Position numbers and translations under genes: made by a program | Shown here: positions 59,569-64,000 of the stretch, piece after piece | How positions within the stretch are numbered: the first letter of the stretch is position 1 | Layout of the letters: each line of letters opens with the position of its first letter | Assembly: GCA_021816585.1 (NCBI GenBank) | Contig: JAKAXL010000006.1 | Coordinates: 44,539-108,538 of the forward strand | From: Pseudomonadota bacterium | Lineage (GTDB): Bacteria; Pseudomonadota; Gammaproteobacteria; Burkholderiales; Burkholderiaceae_C | Reading direction: 5' to 3' | Length of the DNA stretch: 64,000 nucleotides | Notes under the pieces: generated by a model | Seen by the model: the letters and a program-made list of their open reading frames with translations, nothing else | What the model was told of the DNA's origin: nothing | Databases searched by the model: none

Positions 59569-60894
59569 TCATTGCAGTCGTTTGACCAGCACGCGCGAGC
59601 GGCGCTGGTCGTCGTAGCGCTGGCGCCGCGCCTCCGGCAGCCAGCCGGGGTCCACGGGCACGAAACCGCGCTTGAGGAACCAGTGCATCGTGCGCGTGGT
59701 GAGCACGAAAATGCTCTCCAGGCGCAGCGCGCGCGCCTGTTGCTCGATGCGCCGCAGGATGCGCTCGCCGTCGCCCTGGCCCTGCGCGCTCTCGGCCACC
59801 GTCAGCGCGGCCATCTCGCCGGTGCGGCTCTCCGGGTAGGGGTACAGCGCGGCGCAACCGAAGATCACGCCGTCGTGCTCGAGCACGGTGTAGTTGCCGA
59901 TGTCGCGCTCGATCTCGGTGCGGCTGCGCTTGACCAGCACGCCTTCGGTCTCCAGCGGCTCGATCAGCTGCAGGATGCCGCCGACATCGTCGGCGCTGGC
60001 CTGCCGCAGGTGCTCGAGATGCTCGTCGGCGATCATCGTGCCGACGCCGTCGTGCGTGAACAACTCCAGCAGCAGCGCGCCGTCCAGCGAGAAGCCGGTG
60101 ATGTGCGCGCGGCCGACGCCGCCGCGGCAGGCGCGTACCGCGTGGCGCAGGTAGAAGGCCGTGTCGGTCGGCTGCTGCGGGTCGGGCAGACGCGCCAGCA
60201 GGCTCTCCGCCTGCGCCACGGTGAGCTCCGAGATCAGCCGGCCCTCGTCGCCCACCACGCCGTCGACCTCGGTGACCAGGATCAGCTTGTGGGCCTTGAC
60301 CGCCACCGCGACGCTGCTGGCCACGTCCTCCATGCTCAGGTTGAAGGCCTCGCCGGTCGGCGAGAAGCCGAAGGGCGACACCAGCGCCACGGCGCCGTAT
60401 TCCAGTGCGCGCTGGATGGTTGCGGCGTCGACCTTGCGCACCAGTCCGGTGTGCTGGAAGTCCAGCCCGTCGATCACGCCCACCGGGCGCGCGGTGATGA
60501 AATTGCCCGACACCACGCGCACGGTGGCGCCTGCCATCGGCGTGTTGGGCAGGCCCTGCGAAAAGGTGGCCTCGATCTCGAAGCGCAACTGCCCGGCGGC
60601 CTCCTGCGCCGCATCCAGCGCCACCTCGTCGGTCACGCGCATGCCATGGCTGAAGCGCGAGCTGACGCCCTTTTCGCGCAGCTGCTCCTCGATCTGCGGG
60701 CGAAACCCGTGCACCAGCACGATGCGTACGCCCATCGCCGACAGCAGTGCGACGTCCTGCACCAATTCGTTGAGCTTGCCGGCCGCGATCAGCTCGCCGG
60801 CGATGGCGACGACGAACACCTTGCCGCGATGGGCATGGATGTACGGCGCCACGGAGCGCAGCCACTCGACGAATTGGGGGGGATCGGAGGACAT
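59569..60894 (-). CDS. argA: N-acetylglutamate synthase, fused kinase-like/GNAT form
   Basis: ArgA acetylates glutamate as the first step of arginine synthesis. The 441-residue chain has an N-terminal amino-acid-kinase fold (about 1-280; VLVHGFRPQIEEQL, SGNFITARPVG, LVSPFGFSPTGEAFNL) that binds arginine for feedback control, and a C-terminal GNAT domain (about 300-430; AALTVAESAQGQGDGERIL, FVLTTRTMHWFLKRGF). The ATG at 60903 overlaps a GATAAT -10 box, so I take ATG 60894, seven bases beyond that box; this would make the message leaderless. It diverges from hrpA. Confidence 0.93.
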   Translation of the reverse strand: MSSDPPQFVEWLRSVAPYIHAHRGKVFVVAIAGELIAAGKLNELVQDVALLSAMGVRIVLVHGFRPQIEEQLREKGVSSRFSHGMRVTDEVALDAAQEAAGQLRFEIEATFSQGLPNTPMAGATVRVVSGNFITARPVGVIDGLDFQHTGLVRKVDAATIQRALEYGAVALVSPFGFSPTGEAFNLSMEDVASSVAVAVKAHKLILVTEVDGVVGDEGRLISELTVAQAESLLARLPDPQQPTDTAFYLRHAVRACRGGVGRAHITGFSLDGALLLELFTHDGVGTMIADEHLEHLRQASADDVGGILQLIEPLETEGVLVKRSRTEIERDIGNYTVLEHDGVIFGCAALYPYPESRTGEMAALTVAESAQGQGDGERILRRIEQQARALRLESIFVLTTRTMHWFLKRGFVPVDPGWLPEARRQRYDDQRRSRVLVKRLQ

Positions 60895-60901
60895 TCGCGC
60901 C

Positions 60902-60930
60902 ATTATCCGGGAATGAACGAGAATTGTCGT
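60902..60930 (-). promoter_or_regulatory. Predicted argA promoter
   Basis: On the minus strand ACGACA (60930-60925) and GATAAT (60907-60902) are spaced by 17 bases. Transcription should start at about 60895-60894, at the chosen argA ATG. Confidence 0.55.
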
Positions 60931-60964
60931 TTTTCGCCACGGGTGCAACCCGCCTCCCAGCCGC

Positions 60965-63900
60965 ATGCAGCCTCCAGCAAGCGCCGGCTCGAGCGCCGCG
61001 GCGCCAGGCTCGCCGCGACCGCGCCGCGGTGCGGCGCCGGTCGCGCCGAACCCCATCCCGCCGTTGCGCTTTCCCGCCGAGCTGCCGGTCAGCGCGCGGC
61101 GCGAGGACATCGCGCGCGCGATCGCCGGGCACCAGGTGGTGATCGTGTGCGGCGAGACCGGCTCGGGCAAGACCACGCAGTTGCCGAAGATCGCGCTGCA
61201 GCTGGGTCGCGGGGCCGGCGCCGGCGGACAGGGCCTGATCGGGCACACGCAGCCGCGGCGCCTGGCCGCGGTCAGCGTGGCGCGGCGCATCGCGCAGGAA
61301 CTGGGAAGTCCGCTCGGCGAGCACGTGGGCTTCAAGGTGCGCTTCGCCGACCGCCTGCAGCCCGGAGCCTCGGTGAAGCTGATGACCGACGGCATCCTGC
61401 TGGCCGAGACGCAGCGCGACCCGCTGCTGCGGGCCTACGACACGCTGATCATCGACGAGGCCCACGAGCGCAGCCTGAACATCGACTTCCTGCTCGGCTA
61501 CCTGCGCGAGCTGCTGCCGCGGCGTCCCGACCTGAAGCTGGTCATCACCTCGGCCACCATCGATGCCGAGCGCTTCGCGCGGCACTTCGCGTCGGCGGCC
61601 GGCCCGGCGCCGGTGATCGAGGTCTCCGGACGCCTGTATCCGGTGGAGATCCGCTGGCGGCCGCTGCTCGAGCCCGGCGCCGCGCAGTCCGCGGCGGCCT
61701 CCGGGGCCGCCGCGCCGCGCGAGCCGCGTGAGCTCAACCAGGCGGTGTGCGAAGCGGTGGACGAACTGTGGCGCGCCGGCAGCGGCGACATCCTGGTGTT
61801 CCTGCCCGGCGAGCGCGAGATCCGCGACTGCGCCGAGGCGCTGCGCAAGCACCACCTGGAGACGGCACGCCGCGGCGTGGAGATCCTGCCGCTGTTCGCG
61901 CGCCTGTCGCAGGCCGAGCAGGACCGCGTGTTCGACAGCGGCGGCGCGGCGCGGCGCATCGTGCTGTCGACCAACGTCGCCGAGACCTCGCTGACGGTGC
62001 CGGGAATCCGCTACGTGATCGACTCCGGCCTGGCGCGGGTCAAGCGCTACAGCTTCCGCCAGAAGGTCGAGCAGCTGCAGGTGGAGCCGGTCAGCCAGGC
62101 CGCGGCCAACCAGCGCGCCGGCCGCTGCGGGCGGGTCGCCGACGGCATCTGCATCCGCCTGTACGACGAGGCCGATTTCCAGGCGCGGCCGCGCTTCACC
62201 GACCCCGAGATCCTGCGCTCGTCGCTGGCCGCGGTGATCCTGCGCATGCAGGCGCTGGGGCTGCAGGCGGTGGAGCAGTTTCCCTTCATCGACCCGCCGC
62301 AGCGCAAGGCCATCGCCGACGGCTACCAGCTGCTGGGCGAGCTCGGCGCGGTCGACTCCGTCAACCGGCTGACCGAGACCGGGCGCCAGCTCGCGCTGCT
62401 GCCGCTGGATCCGCGGCTCGGGCGCATGATCCTCGAGGCCAGGCAGCAGCAGGCGCTGGCCGAGGTGCTGGTGATCGCGTCGGCGCTGGCCGTGCAGGAC
62501 CCGCGCGAGCGCCCGCAGGAGCGCCAGGAGGCCGCCGACACCGCGCATCGGCGCTTTGTCGAGGGTTCGTCGGAACTGGCGGGCTGGCTCAAGCTGTGGC
62601 AGCACTACCACGAGCTGGTGGCGCACAAGAAGTCGAATCGCAAGCTGCAGGAGCAGCTGCGCGCGGAGTTCCTGTCGCCGCTGCGAATGCGCGAATGGCA
62701 CGACGTGCACAGCCAGCTGCACACGCTGGTGGCCGAGCATGGCTGGCGCCTGAACACGGCGCCGGCCAGCGACGAGCAGCTGCACCTGAGCCTGCTCGCC
62801 GGGCTGCTCGGCAACGTCGGCTGCAAGGCCGACGACGGCCCGCATTACCTGGGCGCGCGCGGCATCCGTTTTCTCATCCACCCGGCCTCGCCGCTGGGGC
62901 GCAAGGCCGGGCGCTGGGTGATGGCGGCCGAGCTGGTGCAGACGACGCGCCTGTACGCGCGCCAGGTGGCGCGCATCGAGCCGCAATGGATCGAGCGCGT
63001 CGGCGCGCACCTGCTGCAGCGCACGCTGCACGACCCGCACTGGGAGAAGAAGCCGGCGCAGGTCAGCGCCTTCGAGCGCGCCACGCTGTACGGTCTGGTC
63101 GTCTACCACCAGCGCCGCGTCGACTACGGTCGCGTCGACCCGGTGCTGGCGCGCGAGATGTTCATCCGCCACGCGCTGGTCGGCGGCGAGTGGGAGTCGC
63201 GCTGGGCCTTCCTGCGCCACAACCGTGCGCTGGTCGAGCAGATCGAGGATCTGGAGCAGCGCTCGCGGCGTCGCGACCTGCTGGTCGACGACGCGCTGAT
63301 CGAGGCTTTCTACGACCGCTTCGTCCCGCCCGAGGTGCACAGCGGGGCGAGCTTCGACGCCTGGTACCGCAAGGCGCAGGCGCAGCAGCCGCGGCTGCTG
63401 TTCCTCGAGCGCGAGGAGCTGATGCGTCACCAGGCCGCCGGAATCACCACCGAGGCCTTCCCGACCCGCCTGCGCATCGCCGGGCTCGAACTGGGCCTGA
63501 GCTACAGCTTCGACCCCGGCGGAGTGCGCGACGGCGTCACCGTCGAAGTACCGCTGGAGGCGCTGAACCAGCTCCCCGAGCAACGCCTGCAATGGCTGGT
63601 TCCGGGCATGCTGGCCGACAAGATCGCCGCGCTGCTGAAGACCCTGCCGCAGCGCCAGCGCGCGCGCCTGGTGCCGCTGCCGGCCACCGCGCAGCGCTTC
63701 GCGCAGCAGCTGTGCGATGCGCAGCGCTACGCGCAGCAGCCGCTGCTGGATGCGCTGCGCGAGCTGGTGCGGCAGGACACCGGCCTGGCGCCCGAGTCCG
63801 AGCATTTCCGCGCCGATGCGCTCGACGCGCACCTGCTGTTCAACATCCGCGTGGTCGATGCGCAGGGTCGCCAGCTCGGCATGGGGCGCAACCTGGCGCG

Positions 63901-64000
63901 CCTGCGCGCCGAGCTCGGCGGGGCCGCGCGCGAAGCCTTCCAGGCAGCCGCGCGCGCGCTGCCCGAGGTGCGCGCGGCGGCGGCCGCACGGCCGAGATCG
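60965..64000 (+). CDS. hrpA: ATP-dependent RNA helicase HrpA (5' part)
   Basis: The first 1012 codons of a DEAH-box helicase run off the end of the window; the family is about 1300 residues. The P-loop GETGSGKT is at 63-70, the DEAH box at D164-H167, and QPRRLAAVSVA, SATID, STNVAETSLTVPG and QRAGRCGR follow in order, then the HA2/OB region and the DUF3418 C-terminal domain begins. A TGA at 60914 closes the frame upstream, and ATG 60965 is the first in-frame start. About 35 Ala/Pro/Arg-rich residues precede the conserved core. No clear ribosome site is seen. Confidence 0.94.
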   Translation, partial: MQPPASAGSSAAAPGSPRPRRGAAPVAPNPIPPLRFPAELPVSARREDIARAIAGHQVVIVCGETGSGKTTQLPKIALQLGRGAGAGGQGLIGHTQPRRLAAVSVARRIAQELGSPLGEHVGFKVRFADRLQPGASVKLMTDGILLAETQRDPLLRAYDTLIIDEAHERSLNIDFLLGYLRELLPRRPDLKLVITSATIDAERFARHFASAAGPAPVIEVSGRLYPVEIRWRPLLEPGAAQSAAASGAAAPREPRELNQAVCEAVDELWRAGSGDILVFLPGEREIRDCAEALRKHHLETARRGVEILPLFARLSQAEQDRVFDSGGAARRIVLSTNVAETSLTVPGIRYVIDSGLARVKRYSFRQKVEQLQVEPVSQAAANQRAGRCGRVADGICIRLYDEADFQARPRFTDPEILRSSLAAVILRMQALGLQAVEQFPFIDPPQRKAIADGYQLLGELGAVDSVNRLTETGRQLALLPLDPRLGRMILEARQQQALAEVLVIASALAVQDPRERPQERQEAADTAHRRFVEGSSELAGWLKLWQHYHELVAHKKSNRKLQEQLRAEFLSPLRMREWHDVHSQLHTLVAEHGWRLNTAPASDEQLHLSLLAGLLGNVGCKADDGPHYLGARGIRFLIHPASPLGRKAGRWVMAAELVQTTRLYARQVARIEPQWIERVGAHLLQRTLHDPHWEKKPAQVSAFERATLYGLVVYHQRRVDYGRVDPVLAREMFIRHALVGGEWESRWAFLRHNRALVEQIEDLEQRSRRRDLLVDDALIEAFYDRFVPPEVHSGASFDAWYRKAQAQQPRLLFLEREELMRHQAAGITTEAFPTRLRIAGLELGLSYSFDPGGVRDGVTVEVPLEALNQLPEQRLQWLVPGMLADKIAALLKTLPQRQRARLVPLPATAQRFAQQLCDAQRYAQQPLLDALRELVRQDTGLAPESEHFRADALDAHLLFNIRVVDAQGRQLGMGRNLARLRAELGGAAREAFQAAARALPEVRAAAAARPRS

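Overview
The window is 64 kb of very GC-rich, densely packed bacterial chromosome (about 70% G+C by eye). Gene content, neighbour order and protein families point to a betaproteobacterium of the order Burkholderiales. The sox order (ArsR-type regulator, then soxC-D-Y-Z-A-X-B) is one I associate with Thiomonas-like sulfur oxidizers, but the genus cannot be fixed from sequence alone. Almost everything is core metabolism. I see no insertion sequence, phage, integrase, CRISPR array, tRNA or rRNA gene, and only one gene-free stretch longer than 300 bases (8412-8966).

Layout. 1-6941: the conserved run trpA (3' part), accD, folC, a SPOR-domain protein, cvpA, purF, metZ. 7005-11136: gltX, a structured gene-poor interval, a small unknown gene, pyrD (minus strand) and rpiA. 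11183-18090, all on the minus strand: a periplasmic DUF4124/glutaredoxin protein, oligopeptidase A, folD, and a FixJ-like regulator with its PAS histidine kinase, which is divergent from the pyruvate dehydrogenase operon aceE-aceF-lpdA (18375-24385). 24435-28524: a C40 peptidase, an AcuI-type reductase and propionyl-CoA synthetase.

28712-35880: a compact thiosulfate-oxidation (Sox) operon headed by an ArsR-family gene whose promoter carries a palindrome. Hairpins separate soxCD, soxYZ, soxAX and soxB from one another, and a double hairpin closes the operon. 36155-41869: 2-oxoglutarate dehydrogenase (sucA, sucB, lpd). 41928-49798: zapE, an unknown secreted protein, a PP2C phosphatase, a DinG-like helicase, bamD, rluD and pgeF.

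49799-54461: polyhydroxybutyrate synthesis (phaC, phaA, phaB, phaR) with a well-formed promoter and a PhaR-like palindrome. 54538-64000: rimO, a TSUP exporter, a SatP-type acetate transporter, a FadL-type porin, yggX, argA and the first 1012 codons of hrpA.

Together this suggests an organism that draws electrons from reduced sulfur in the periplasm, runs a complete pyruvate/2-oxoglutarate oxidation route, takes up acetate and activates propionate, and stores carbon as PHB. No wholly new multi-gene system is visible. The points most worth following are: a 291-bp lipoyl-domain block shared by aceF and lpdA with one mismatch; the hairpin-partitioned sox transcript; a lipobox on SoxX; an Ala/Arg/Pro insertion next to the PhaC nucleophile; and the structured RNA-like interval at 8.4-9.0 kb.
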